DNA from: Candidatus Calditenuaceae archaeon JGI OTU-1 | GTDB lineage: Archaea > Thermoproteota > Nitrososphaeria_A > Caldarchaeales > Calditenuaceae | Assembly (NCBI GenBank): GCA_000494145.1 | Contig: AWOE01000007.1 | Location: 11,180 to 28,245, forward strand | Direction of reading: 5' to 3' | Length of the DNA stretch: 17,066 nt | Shown here: in pieces, positions 1 through 8,412 of the stretch | Numbering within the stretch: position 1 is the stretch's first letter | Layout of the letters: each line of letters starts with the position of its first letter | Position numbers and translations under genes: made by a program | Notes under the pieces: model-generated | Told to the model about the DNA's origin: nothing | What the model saw: the letters and a program-made list of their open reading frames with translations, nothing else | Database searches by the model: none

Positions 1-882
1 GGCTACTCGGCCGGCAGGGCGGTGCTGGGACACGAGGCGGTCGGCAGGGTCCTCGAGGTGGGCGAGGGCGTCGACTGGCTCAGGGAAGGGGAGGTGGTCG
101 TGCCGCACCACCACACCAACTGCGGCGAGTGCTACTACTGCCTGAACGGGAGCCCTACGATGTGTCCGGAGTACAGGCGCCACCACTTCGACCCGGGTGG
201 CTTCGCCGAGAGGTTCAGGGTTCCCGAGTTCATCGTCAGGCGCGGCGCGGTCTACAAGGTCAGGGGCCTCCAGGACCCGGAGGAGGCATGCCTCACAGAG
301 CCTCTGGCGTGCTCCCTGAGGGCCGTGAAGAGGGCGGGGGTCAGGGAGGGACAGACCGTCGCGGTCTTCGGCGTGGGTGCCGTCGGGGCCCTCTTCGTAG
401 CGCTGCTGAGGGGCCTCGGCGTCGAAGTCCTCGGCGTCGACGTCAACCCGAGGAGGCTGAGCCTCGCGGAGCGGTTGGGGGCCCGTGCGGTGGAGGCCGG
501 GCCTAGGCGGGTCGCTGACGAGGTCAGGGCTCTGACGGGTGGAAGGGGAGCTGACGTCTCGATCGTCGCGACGGGCAACGTAGCTGCGATATCCTCGGCC
601 ATCTCCTCCACCCGCAGCGGGGGCGTCGTCTGCCTCTTCGGCCTCCCGCCCTCCGGATCGAGGGTGGATCACGACTTCAGCGAGCTCCTGGTGAGGGAGG
701 TCAGCCTGATCTCGTCGAACGCGGCCTCGGAGGAGGAGATGGTCGAGGCGTTGGACCTGATCGCGAGCGGAAAGATCCGCGCATCCGACCTGATCACGCA
801 CAGGTTCAGGATCGAGGAGTTCGACAGGGCGTTGGAGGTCTTCGAGAGGGGCGAGGGAGTGAAGGTCTTGATAAGACCCTGA
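1..882 (+). CDS. Zinc-dependent alcohol/polyol dehydrogenase, MDR family (5' end cut off)
   Basis: This is a medium-chain dehydrogenase that oxidises an alcohol or polyol with a nicotinamide cofactor. The frame is open from base 1, so roughly 50 N-terminal residues lie outside the window; 293 are visible. The catalytic-zinc GHE motif is at the left edge (GHEAVGRV). It is followed by four structural-zinc cysteines spaced C-x2-C-x2-C-x7-C (codons at about 121-168). The TEPLACSLRAV segment carries the conserved Glu of sorbitol/threonine dehydrogenase relatives. The Rossmann glycines are GVGAVG, and an Asp ends the next strand (VLGVDVNPRR), which favours NAD over NADP. Substrate cannot be read from the sequence; threonine, sorbitol and simple alcohol dehydrogenases all fit. 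The stop lies only 4 nt from the stop of the convergent psmA. Confidence 0.9.
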   Translation, partial: GYSAGRAVLGHEAVGRVLEVGEGVDWLREGEVVVPHHHTNCGECYYCLNGSPTMCPEYRRHHFDPGGFAERFRVPEFIVRRGAVYKVRGLQDPEEACLTEPLACSLRAVKRAGVREGQTVAVFGVGAVGALFVALLRGLGVEVLGVDVNPRRLSLAERLGARAVEAGPRRVADEVRALTGGRGADVSIVATGNVAAISSAISSTRSGGVVCLFGLPPSGSRVDHDFSELLVREVSLISSNAASEEEMVEALDLIASGKIRASDLITHRFRIEEFDRALEVFERGEGVKVLIRP

Positions 883-886
883 CCGC

Positions 887-1621
887 TCACTTGCCTGACT
901 TGAGGGCTTCCTCGATCAGCGCGTTGACCTCATCCTCGGGAACCGCCGTGTAGGTCTTCGTGTCGGTCGGGATCACCACCATCCGGGCCATCCAGTTCTG
1001 GTCGATCTTGTCGACGGATCTGACGAGCGCACTTATCGCCAGCCTCTTCGCCTCCTCCAGAGACATCTTGCTGTCGTACGTCGCCTCGAGGATCTCCTTC
1101 ACCTTCTCCGCCCCCCTTCCGATGCTCCACGCCTTGTACTCCAGGACGACGCCACTCGGCTCGGTGTAGAAGAGCCTCGTACCGTCGACGGAAGAACCTC
1201 CGATCAGCAGAGCCACCCCGAAGGGCCTCACCCCTCCGTGCTGGGTGTAGAGCTGCATCAGGTCGCCGATTCGCTTGGCGACGCTCTCGACCGACGGCAG
1301 CTCGTCAAAGGTCAGCCTGTAGCTCTGCGCGTAGAGCCGGGCGCTGTCGACGAGAACCCTGGCGTCGGATATGAGGCCCGACGCGGCGGCGCCTATGTGG
1401 AGGTCGATCTGGAAGAGCTTCTGCGAGTACGTCGGAGCCTGAAGTTTGCTGTGGGCCCTCTCCTCGACCGCGAGGACGACGCCCTCGTCGACCCTGATCC
1501 CGACCGAGGTGGACCCCGACTTCACCGTCTCCAGCGCGTACTCGACCTGGTAGAGTCTGCCCTGCGGCGAGAAGACCGTTATGGCCCTGTCATATGCACC
1601 GGCCATGCCGAGCGCTGCCAC
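887..1621 (-). CDS. psmA: Proteasome subunit alpha
   Basis: This is the alpha-ring subunit of the archaeal 20S proteasome, which gates the degradation chamber in the cytoplasm. The N-terminal signature is intact, from GAYDRAITVFSPQG through LYQVEYA. It is followed by the KSGSTSVGIR and GVVLAVEER strands of the family. At 244 residues it is family-sized. The annotated start is GTG at 1621, preceded 6 nt upstream by a GGGGTGA ribosome binding site and a TATA box. An in-frame ATG at 1606 (MAGAYDR) is a less well-placed alternative. The gene appears to stand alone: the SBDS and exosome genes that follow psmA in many archaea are absent, and the next gene is a convergent dehydrogenase. It is divergent from reverse gyrase. 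Confidence 0.96.
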   Translation of the reverse strand: MAALGMAGAYDRAITVFSPQGRLYQVEYALETVKSGSTSVGIRVDEGVVLAVEERAHSKLQAPTYSQKLFQIDLHIGAAASGLISDARVLVDSARLYAQSYRLTFDELPSVESVAKRIGDLMQLYTQHGGVRPFGVALLIGGSSVDGTRLFYTEPSGVVLEYKAWSIGRGAEKVKEILEATYDSKMSLEEAKRLAISALVRSVDKIDQNWMARMVVIPTDTKTYTAVPEDEVNALIEEALKSGK

Positions 1622-1627
1622 TCCGAT

Positions 1628-1663
1628 TCACCCCATCGCGTGGACCCAATATGCCAAATATAT
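1628..1663 (-). promoter_or_regulatory. psmA promoter and ribosome binding site
   Basis: On the minus strand a TATA-like ATATATTTG lies at 1655-1663. A GGGGTGA Shine-Dalgarno sequence follows at 1628-1634, six bases before the GTG start of psmA. The spacing predicts a leader of about 10-15 nt. Called by eye from archaeal consensus spacing. Confidence 0.6.
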
Positions 1664-1676
1664 GTGTGCCGGACTC

Positions 1677-1741
1677 TCCTCCGACCGGAGCCCTGCACCC
1701 GCACCCTCAAGCCTTTTTGTTGACGTCGGAATTCCTCCGAC
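1677..1741. repeat. Repeated TCCTCCGAC elements in the psmA-rgy divergent promoter region
   Basis: The nonamer TCCTCCGAC occurs at 1677-1685 and again at 1733-1741. The first copy is part of an inverted repeat, CTCCG-ac-CGGAG (1679-1690). The second copy closes a 6-bp inverted repeat, GTCGGA-attcc-TCCGAC (1725-1741), just upstream of the reverse gyrase start. These could be operator sites or an RNA hairpin in the rgy leader. Chance is possible in GC-rich DNA. Confidence 0.35.
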
Positions 1742-1753
1742 GGTAACGGGAGG

Positions 1754-4700
1754 ATGAGGACGGTCTACCGGGGTCTGTGCCCTAATTGCGGCGGCGACGT
1801 CAGCGACGAGGAGCTCCTGACCAACGGCGTCTGCGGCAAGTGCGTCCCCTTCAGGGCCTCCAGCCGCACGGAGGTCCACACCTACCTCCTGAGGACGGGG
1901 AGGCTCAGGGACTTCAGGGAGGCGCTGGAGCTCTCGATCAGGGTGGAGGAGTTCAGGGACCTCTTCAGGCGCCTCGTCGGCTCCTCTCCTTGGTCCCTCC
2001 AGGAGACTTGGGCGAGGAGGGTCTTCCTCGGCAGGAGCTTCTCGATCGTTGCACCGACGGGCCTCGGGAAGACGACGTTCGGGATCGTGACGGCGATCTA
2101 CCTCCACCTCAACTCCGGCGTCAAGAGCTACCTCATCCTCCCCAGCAGCCTTCTGGTGCAGCACGTCCACGAGAGGTTCGAGGAGTACCTCAGGAGGATC
2201 GGGAGGGAGGTCAGGGTCGTCTCGTACAGGTCCGGCCTCTCCGAGTCGAGGGCCGCTGGGGTCCTGTCTTCGATAGGCTCCGGAGACTTCGACGTCCTCA
2301 TCACGACCGACCGGTTCCTCTACAACCGCTTCGACCTGCTGCGGGGGAAGGAGTTCGATTACGTCTTCGTCGACGACGTGGACTCCTTCCTGAGGAGCCC
2401 GAGGAACATCGACAAGGTCGTCGAGCTGATGGGGTACGACCCTGGCGTCGTCGAGACGGTGCTGAGGATGATAAGGCTGAGCAGGAAGAGGAGGCCGACG
2501 GAGGAGGACTTCAGGGAGTACGAGTCCCTCGGGGAGGAGCTGGAGCGTTACAGGAGGACCGAGAGGAGGAAGGTCCTGATCGTCTCGGGTGCGACGGCCC
2601 GTGCCAGGAGGACGATGCGCGTCAGGGTCTTCAGGGAGCTCTTCGGCTTCGAGCCCGGTCACACCTTCGAGCTCGTGAGGAACATCGGCCTGTACCACCT
2701 GAGGCCGCGGCGTGATGTGAAGGAGGAGGTGGTTGAGCTGGTGAAGAGGTACGGAGGGGGTGCTCTGGTCTTCGTCCCGCAGACGGCCGGCGTCGGGGGC
2801 GCTGAGGAGCTGGCCGAGGCCCTGAAGAGGGAGGGGATCCCGTGCTACGCCTACAACAGGTTCAGCCCGAGGATGCTGCAGCGGTTCGTCAGCGGAGAAT
2901 ACGAGGTGCTGCTGGGCGTCGCGAGCACCAGGAGCCCCCTCGCACGGGGCATCGACCTCCCCGAGAGGATACGCTATGTGATCTTCGCCGGGGTGCCGAG
3001 GAGGGAGATCGCGATAGGTAGGGACGAGTACAGGCCTCAGATGCTCCTCTCGGTGCTCAAGCACGTCGCGCCCCTTCTCGACGGCCCCTTGGCCGAGGAG
3101 GCGCTCCGCGTGACCGGAGCCCTCTCGAGGGTCGTCCCGACGGTGAGCGAGGTGGTCGAGCGCGTCGCCGCCGCGATCCAGTCCGGTGCGAAGCTCGAGG
3201 GGTTCGAGGGCCACGTCCAGGAGCTGGTGATGAGGGCGAGGGACCTCCTGAGCAGGGTGATGACGCCGGAGAGGGTGGCCATGCTCTCGGCGAGGGCCGA
3301 CATTCAGCTGAAGGTCACCGAGGAGGGTTACAGCCTGATAATCCCCGACGTCGACGGCTTCATCCAGGCGTCAGGGAGGTGCTCGAGGCTCTACGCGGGC
3401 GGGATCACGAGGGGTATCGCGATCGTCCTGGTCGACGACGAGAAGGCTTTCCACGGCTTCACCAAGCGCCTCGAGTCGCTCTACGACGAGACGATCGAGC
3501 CCTACGACGAGCGGAAGGTCAGCGAGGACTTCAGGCTCGTCGACGAGGACAGGAGGAAGGTGATGCTCGTCAGGTCCGGACAGGTTGAGCCGGAGAAGTT
3601 CGACGTCATGCGGAACGCCCTCGTGATAGTGGAGTCGCCGACGAAGGCGAGGACCATCGCTTCCTTCTTCGGGAGGCCTGCGCGGAGGGAGATCGGCGAG
3701 CTGACCGCCTACGAGTCCGTCAGCGGCCATGCCCTCCTCACCGTCGTCGCCTCGGGAGGACACGTCTTCGACCTGACGACGGTTGGCGGCTACCACGGCG
3801 TCCTCGAGCTCGACTCAAAGCACGTGCCGATCTACACCCCGATCGTCAGGTGCCTCGACTGCGGCAACCAGTTCGTGGACTACGAGAGGTGCCCGCGGTG
3901 CGGTTCGGAGAGGGTCAGGAGCAAGGTCGAGGTGGTGAGGGCCCTCAGGTCGCTGGCGATGGAGGCGAACGAGGTCCTGATAGCGACCGACCCCGACGCG
4001 GAGGGGGAGAAGATAGGATACGACATCTACTGCGCCGTGAGGCCGTACAACGACAACGTCAGGAGGCTCGAGTTCCACGAGGTCACGAGGAAGGCCCTTG
4101 CCGCGGCCCTCGCTTCGCCGAGGAGCGTCAAGGAGAGCCTCGTCGAGGCCCAGCTCCTCAGGAGGATCGAGGACAGGTGGGTCGGGTTCGAGTTGAGCAG
4201 GAGGCTCCAGGAGCGGTTCGGCCGCAGGACCCTCTCGGCCGGCAGGGTTCAGACGCCGGTGCTCGGGTGGGTGGTGGAGAGGACGTCGATGGCAGCGAGG
4301 AAGTTGCCGGCCCTGACGGTCGTTCTGGAGGACGGCCTCCGGGTCGAGTTCCTGAACCCCGTCGACGTAGATGAGGCGAAGAGACTCCACGAGAAGGGAG
4401 AGCTCTTCTGCGACGTCGTCGAGGTGGCCTCCGAGGTCAGGGAGGTCAGACCTCCTCCGCCCTACACCACGGACTCGATGCTGAGGGACGCGTGGCAGTT
4501 CTTCAGGATGGGGGCCACGGAGGCCATGGAGGCAGCCCAGACGCTCTTCGAGTCGGGCCTCATCACCTACCACAGGACCGATTCGACCACGGTCTCCTCG
4601 ACGGGCCTCAACGTCGCCAGGTCGTACATCGAGGAGAGGTTCCCGGGTTCCTTCAGGCCGAGGACCTACGCCAGGGAGGGGGCCCACGAGTGCATCAGGC

Positions 4701-5338
4701 CGACCAGGCCCATCGACGAGAGGATGCTGGGCTACTACGTCCAGTCCGGGACCCTGACGACCGCCGCGAGGATAGGGAGGAGGGAGCTGGCGCTTTACGG
4801 CATGATCTTCCGTCGCTTCATCTCGAGCCAGATGCCGGAGGCGAGGGTCAGGTACCAGACGGTATCCGTGAGGCTTCTGGGGAACTCCGTCCAGGTGGAG
4901 AGGGCCGTCGAGGTGATCGAGGACGGCTTCCTGAAGGTCAACCCGCTCGTCCAAGTCCAACAGCCTATGGTCCCGGGCAGGAAGGCGGTCAGGGAGCTCG
5001 TCTACAGGAAGGTCCCAGCGGCCAGGCTGCTGACGGAGGGCGAGATAATCGCGATGATGAAGAGCAGGGGCATAGGCAGGCCGAGCACCTACGCCAAGAT
5101 CGTCAGGACGCTCTACGACCGGAACTACGTGATCCAGAGGGCCGGGAGGGTGATCGCCACGAGGCTCGGCAAACAGGTCTACGACTTCCTCCACACGACC
5201 TTCGGAGACCTCGTCTCGGAAGAGCTGACGAGGCAGCTCGAGGCCAGGATGGACGAGATAGAGGAGGGGAAGGCGAACTACCTCGACGTCCTGAAGGAGT
5301 TGAGGGCATCGCTTGCAGCTCTAATGTCCAGGAGCTGA
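1754..5338 (+). CDS. rgy: Reverse gyrase
   Basis: This ATP-dependent type IA topoisomerase introduces positive supercoils and is the hallmark enzyme of hyperthermophiles. Its 1194 residues hold all the expected parts. The N-terminal zinc finger has C9, C12, C27 and C30. The helicase Walker A is APTGLGKTT (about 100-108), and the DEAD-box position reads D-D-V-D (about 207-210). The topoisomerase half begins with the Toprim VESPTKA (about 626-632). A second complete zinc finger has C700, C703, C713 and C716. The Toprim metal site is TDPDAEGEK (about 745-753), the catalytic tyrosine is in GLITYHRTDST (Y939), and a C-terminal RPSTYAKI motif follows. No frameshift is visible. A GGGAGG run directly abuts the ATG, too close for an ordinary ribosome binding site. 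It is divergent from psmA and convergent with pus10. Confidence 0.98.
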   Translation: MRTVYRGLCPNCGGDVSDEELLTNGVCGKCVPFRASSRTEVHTYLLRTGRLRDFREALELSIRVEEFRDLFRRLVGSSPWSLQETWARRVFLGRSFSIVAPTGLGKTTFGIVTAIYLHLNSGVKSYLILPSSLLVQHVHERFEEYLRRIGREVRVVSYRSGLSESRAAGVLSSIGSGDFDVLITTDRFLYNRFDLLRGKEFDYVFVDDVDSFLRSPRNIDKVVELMGYDPGVVETVLRMIRLSRKRRPTEEDFREYESLGEELERYRRTERRKVLIVSGATARARRTMRVRVFRELFGFEPGHTFELVRNIGLYHLRPRRDVKEEVVELVKRYGGGALVFVPQTAGVGGAEELAEALKREGIPCYAYNRFSPRMLQRFVSGEYEVLLGVASTRSPLARGIDLPERIRYVIFAGVPRREIAIGRDEYRPQMLLSVLKHVAPLLDGPLAEEALRVTGALSRVVPTVSEVVERVAAAIQSGAKLEGFEGHVQELVMRARDLLSRVMTPERVAMLSARADIQLKVTEEGYSLIIPDVDGFIQASGRCSRLYAGGITRGIAIVLVDDEKAFHGFTKRLESLYDETIEPYDERKVSEDFRLVDEDRRKVMLVRSGQVEPEKFDVMRNALVIVESPTKARTIASFFGRPARREIGELTAYESVSGHALLTVVASGGHVFDLTTVGGYHGVLELDSKHVPIYTPIVRCLDCGNQFVDYERCPRCGSERVRSKVEVVRALRSLAMEANEVLIATDPDAEGEKIGYDIYCAVRPYNDNVRRLEFHEVTRKALAAALASPRSVKESLVEAQLLRRIEDRWVGFELSRRLQERFGRRTLSAGRVQTPVLGWVVERTSMAARKLPALTVVLEDGLRVEFLNPVDVDEAKRLHEKGELFCDVVEVASEVREVRPPPPYTTDSMLRDAWQFFRMGATEAMEAAQTLFESGLITYHRTDSTTVSSTGLNVARSYIEERFPGSFRPRTYAREGAHECIRPTRPIDERMLGYYVQSGTLTTAARIGRRELALYGMIFRRFISSQMPEARVRYQTVSVRLLGNSVQVERAVEVIEDGFLKVNPLVQVQQPMVPGRKAVRELVYRKVPAARLLTEGEIIAMMKSRGIGRPSTYAKIVRTLYDRNYVIQRAGRVIATRLGKQVYDFLHTTFGDLVSEELTRQLEARMDEIEEGKANYLDVLKELRASLAALMSRS

Positions 5339-5343
5339 GGTCG

Positions 5344-5356
5344 TCAGAAGTTCTGA
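5344..5356. repeat. Short inverted repeat after rgy stop
   Basis: TCAGAA-g-TTCTGA is a perfect 6+1+6 inverted repeat five bases after the reverse gyrase stop, in the 63-nt gap between convergent rgy and pus10. It lacks a following T-run, so termination is not shown. A one-base loop makes an RNA hairpin unlikely, and a protein site is equally possible. Confidence 0.25.
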
Positions 5357-5401
5357 TGCACGGAACCACAATCGACGTTCACTGTGCAGCCATATGACAT
5401 A

Positions 5402-6772
5402 CTAAGCGGAATCCGCTCCAGCACTCCAGTGCGCCTGACCCCTCCACGCAGGCTCCAGGACGCCGAGGACTGTGAGCTCTATCTTTTCGGGCTCCACGCC
5501 GAGCAGGTCCCTGAAGGAAGGGGTAGTGCGGCCGTTGTCGCCGTGGATGAGCTCCTTCACGTAGAGTCCTCCGTCCACGACCAGCGTCAGCTCGTAGGTC
5601 CTCTCGTCGACCTGAACGGCCGTGACGTCATGGACGGTCCTCCTCCTCAACCTGTCTCCCCTCCTCCTCAGCACCCTCGTCGGGGTCCTCTGCTCGACCA
5701 CCGAATTCCTCAGGCGGTCGCAGGCCCTCATCATCGCCTCGAGAGGGACGGGGGCCGAGAAGACGACGCGAACCGAGTAGACCTTCCTCTTCCGCTCGGT
5801 CTCGGTCTTGAGGAACCTGACGTCCGCCCTCGTCGCAGGCCCGAGGTCGAACACCTCCACCTTGCCTCGCGAGAACTCCCTGACCCTCCTCGCGAACTCC
5901 TCGAGGTCGACGGTGCGCCTCGCAGGCTCGGAGAGCTCGAGGACGAAGGGCCTCCCGGACCCCTCAACGGCCGCGTCGAGGTCCTCCCTCCCGGCGGCGT
6001 GGAAGGTGAAGTCCATCGCCCCCCACAGCTCCAGCGCAGGCAAACCGATGTACTCGGCGACCGAGACGTCGGGCCCCTCCCTCCTTCCGGTGTAGTCGCA
6101 GGCATCGCACCCCTTTCCCCAGCAGACGTCACAGAGCCACGGCGTCTGGGGTGTGGACCTCGAGTGCTTCAGGTACCTGCCCCTGATCATGACCGGTGCG
6201 GGCCTCACCTCGAAGGTCGACGTGAACGGGTCAAGCAGCACCTCCAGCTCGGGGTTAGAGGGCGAGAAGGCCCTGCCGGTGAGCTGGGCGAAGATCCTCC
6301 GCGCCTCCCTCGTCACGTCCCTCCTGACCGACTCGGCCGAATCGAGGCCGTAGCTGCTGATCAGGTGGTCCTCGAGGCTCCTGATGTGGGGAGGGACGAA
6401 GGTCCCTACGCTGAACGTCGAGAACTCGTATCCGGAGGCCTTCTCTGCGGCCGCCCTCACGAGCTCCCCGATCCGCTCGGTCGAGACCTTTCCCCTGCAG
6501 AGGGAGCACCGCTCGACGACCACCTCGACCCCCCTCTCACGGAGGAGGTCGATCGAGACCGGGTGACCCGATCGGGCTAGGGCCCTCAAGAGCTCGGCGT
6601 CGTCGGAGCGGACGGCCTCCCCCATCGCCGCGTCCATGAGCATCGCCCCGTTCTCTTGCCTCGGAAGCTCGGGACGGAGCAGCGCGAAGAAGCGTCCCAG
6701 ACACCTGGAGCAGAGGGGGTAGTCGATCAGAAGGGATCTGACCTTCCGCAGCACCCTGCCCTCCACCTCCAT
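5402..6772 (-). CDS. pus10: tRNA pseudouridine synthase Pus10
   Basis: Archaeal Pus10 converts uridines 54 and 55 of the tRNA T-loop to pseudouridine. Numbering below is from the upstream GTG at 6784. The N-terminal accessory region carries zinc cysteines C25, C28, C93 and C96. A second CxxC-x4-CxxC cluster lies at 218-229 (CDVCWGKGCDAC). The catalytic motif is GREDLD at 265-270, with D268 the probable catalytic Asp. GRPFVLEL and the VKELIHGD motif near the C-terminus are also family-typical. I prefer the ATG at 6772 because GGTGA sits 8 nt upstream; the GTG at 6784 lacks a well-spaced site. That gives 456 residues, on the long side for archaeal members. It follows the GTPase gene by a few bases and is probably translated from the same mRNA. 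Confidence 0.93.
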   Translation of the reverse strand: MEVEGRVLRKVRSLLIDYPLCSRCLGRFFALLRPELPRQENGAMLMDAAMGEAVRSDDAELLRALARSGHPVSIDLLRERGVEVVVERCSLCRGKVSTERIGELVRAAAEKASGYEFSTFSVGTFVPPHIRSLEDHLISSYGLDSAESVRRDVTREARRIFAQLTGRAFSPSNPELEVLLDPFTSTFEVRPAPVMIRGRYLKHSRSTPQTPWLCDVCWGKGCDACDYTGRREGPDVSVAEYIGLPALELWGAMDFTFHAAGREDLDAAVEGSGRPFVLELSEPARRTVDLEEFARRVREFSRGKVEVFDLGPATRADVRFLKTETERKRKVYSVRVVFSAPVPLEAMMRACDRLRNSVVEQRTPTRVLRRRGDRLRRRTVHDVTAVQVDERTYELTLVVDGGLYVKELIHGDNGRTTPSFRDLLGVEPEKIELTVLGVLEPAWRGQAHWSAGADSA

Positions 6773-6787
6773 CTCACAACTCACCCT

Positions 6788-8380
6788 CTACCCCGCCGAG
6801 ATCACCCGGCCTATGCCCTTCACCCTCCCCTCCCTCAGGACGAAGACGTCGCCGGGCCTGAGGAACTCGGGCCTGTACTTGAAGTGGAAGCGGGCCCTCC
6901 CCTGCTCCCCTGGCTTGAGGTAATCGCCGTCGAGGACCTCCATGCGGGCCGATTGGGAGATCGTGTGGCAGTGGACTATCGGCTCGTACCCGCTGGCTAT
7001 CCTGGTGGGATGCGAGAGAATGAGGACCTCTGCCTCGAAGCTCCAGACCGCCTCGGGCCCCACCTCCTTGTCGGCCAGGACCATCCCCCTCCTCACCCAA
7101 TCGTGAGGTACGCCCCTGATCGCTATCCCGACTATCTGCCCGGCCTCGGCCTCCTCCACACGCGCGTTGTGGATCTCGATGCTCCTCGCCCTCACCTCCG
7201 CGAACCCTCCCTTTTGGTCAGGCCCCAGCAGGAGCGTCGCGCCGCTCCTCAACCTGCCCTGAAGTATCGTCCCGGAGACGACGGTCCCGGTCCCCTCGAC
7301 GTCGTAGACCCTGTCGACGTACATCAGGAAGGGCCTGTCGCTGGGCTTGGGGCGCGCCGGCAGCATCGAGAGGAGCTGGTAGAGGAGGTCGAAGCCCTGC
7401 CTCGTCACGGAGGAGGTCTCGAGGACTGGAACGACGACGTTCAGCTTGTCGATCACGACGTTCAGGTCCGAGAGCTCCCTCACGTGGACCGGAACCCTCC
7501 CGACCCTCTTCACGAGCCGGGCCACCTCCTCCCTCACCTCCTCGAGCCTCCTCGACCCGACCTTGTCGACCTTGGTGATGCAGAGGATGACAGGTATCCC
7601 GGCTGCGAAGAGGATTCCGAGGTGCTCCCTCGTGATGTGCGTCGGCCCGTCGTCGGCAGCCACAACGACAAGCCCGTAATCGACCTCCTGACCGAGGAGG
7701 CCGCGGATCGTCGTCCTCAGCCACGGTTCGTGGCCCACGGTGTCGACGACGCTGACGATCTTCTCGGCCTCCGATACCACCCTCGCCTTCTCCCTCTTGT
7801 CGAGCGGGTTCTTCACGAGGATCGGCTTCCCTTCCTTGAACCCCAGAACAGCGAAGTGGAGGTCCGCAGAGAGGTTACGGGCTATCTCGTGGGGGAGCGT
7901 GTCCATGTAGAGCCACTTGGTCCCGTCGTCGCTCTCGCCGGTGAGGAGGCATGCGATCAGGGTGGACTTCCCGTGGTTGACGTGTCCGGCGACGCCGAGC
8001 GTGACGTGGTTGACGAGGGTCCTCGTGAGGGCCTCGATCACGACCTTCGCGATCTCGCCCCTCTCGGAGGAGAACCTCTCGACTTTCTTCACCCGCGCGC
8101 CGCACTCGGCGGCTATCGCCCTGACGACAGCGATGCTCTCCTCCAGCTCGACCTCGTTGAGCCCCACGACCTCGCCGTCGTCATCGACTCCGATCACGTA
8201 GACCGCAACCCCTCGCCCCTCCTCGAGCCTGGCCCTCATCTGAGCCACGAGCTGCTGCCTCCTCTCCGGCCGAAGGTGATAGGACTGGATCAGCCTCGAC
8301 TTGAACTCGATGTGTCCCCTCTCCGCACCGGGGACCGTTACCCTTTCGGCGCCCACCCCTTTGCCCTCAAGGACGAACAC
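6788..8380 (-). CDS. GTPBP1/SelB2-like translational GTPase
   Basis: This is a 530-residue member of the EF-Tu/SelB superfamily, closest by motif to the archaeal GTPBP1-like group. A roughly 120-residue N-terminal extension precedes the GTPase. The G1 motif is GHVNHGKST (132-140), where the family normally has GHVDHGKST. The HEI...LGF switch-I block is at 164-181, G3 is DTVGHE (213-218) and G4 is TKVD (269-272). EF-Tu-like beta-barrel domains follow (e.g. YDVEGTGTVVSGTI and PGEQGRARFHF). Relatives act in translation or ribosome-associated RNA surveillance; the substrate here is not known. The GTG at 8380 has no good ribosome binding site. GTG at 8356, with GAGG 8 nt upstream, is a plausible alternative. 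The gene lies 32 nt after the membrane-protein gene and 3-15 nt before pus10, in one operon. Confidence 0.88.
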   Translation of the reverse strand: MFVLEGKGVGAERVTVPGAERGHIEFKSRLIQSYHLRPERRQQLVAQMRARLEEGRGVAVYVIGVDDDGEVVGLNEVELEESIAVVRAIAAECGARVKKVERFSSERGEIAKVVIEALTRTLVNHVTLGVAGHVNHGKSTLIACLLTGESDDGTKWLYMDTLPHEIARNLSADLHFAVLGFKEGKPILVKNPLDKREKARVVSEAEKIVSVVDTVGHEPWLRTTIRGLLGQEVDYGLVVVAADDGPTHITREHLGILFAAGIPVILCITKVDKVGSRRLEEVREEVARLVKRVGRVPVHVRELSDLNVVIDKLNVVVPVLETSSVTRQGFDLLYQLLSMLPARPKPSDRPFLMYVDRVYDVEGTGTVVSGTILQGRLRSGATLLLGPDQKGGFAEVRARSIEIHNARVEEAEAGQIVGIAIRGVPHDWVRRGMVLADKEVGPEAVWSFEAEVLILSHPTRIASGYEPIVHCHTISQSARMEVLDGDYLKPGEQGRARFHFKYRPEFLRPGDVFVLREGRVKGIGRVISAG

Positions 8381-8412
8381 TCACGCCGTCCCTATAGGCT
8401 TCTTCCCTACCC

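Noticed and set aside
1628..3214. 528-residue stop-free frame antisense to reverse gyrase
   Set aside because: Rich in Pro, Arg, Asp and His with no domain motifs, exactly opposite a reverse gyrase with complete motifs. It results from GC-rich, purine-loaded coding DNA.
3815..5194. 459-residue antisense frame under the topoisomerase half
   Set aside because: Same low-complexity Asp/Arg/Pro composition as other shadow frames; no start signals.
5357..5391. TGCAC...GTGCA pairing in the rgy-pus10 gap as a terminator hairpin
   Set aside because: Only five pairs with a loop of over 20 nt and no T-run on either strand.
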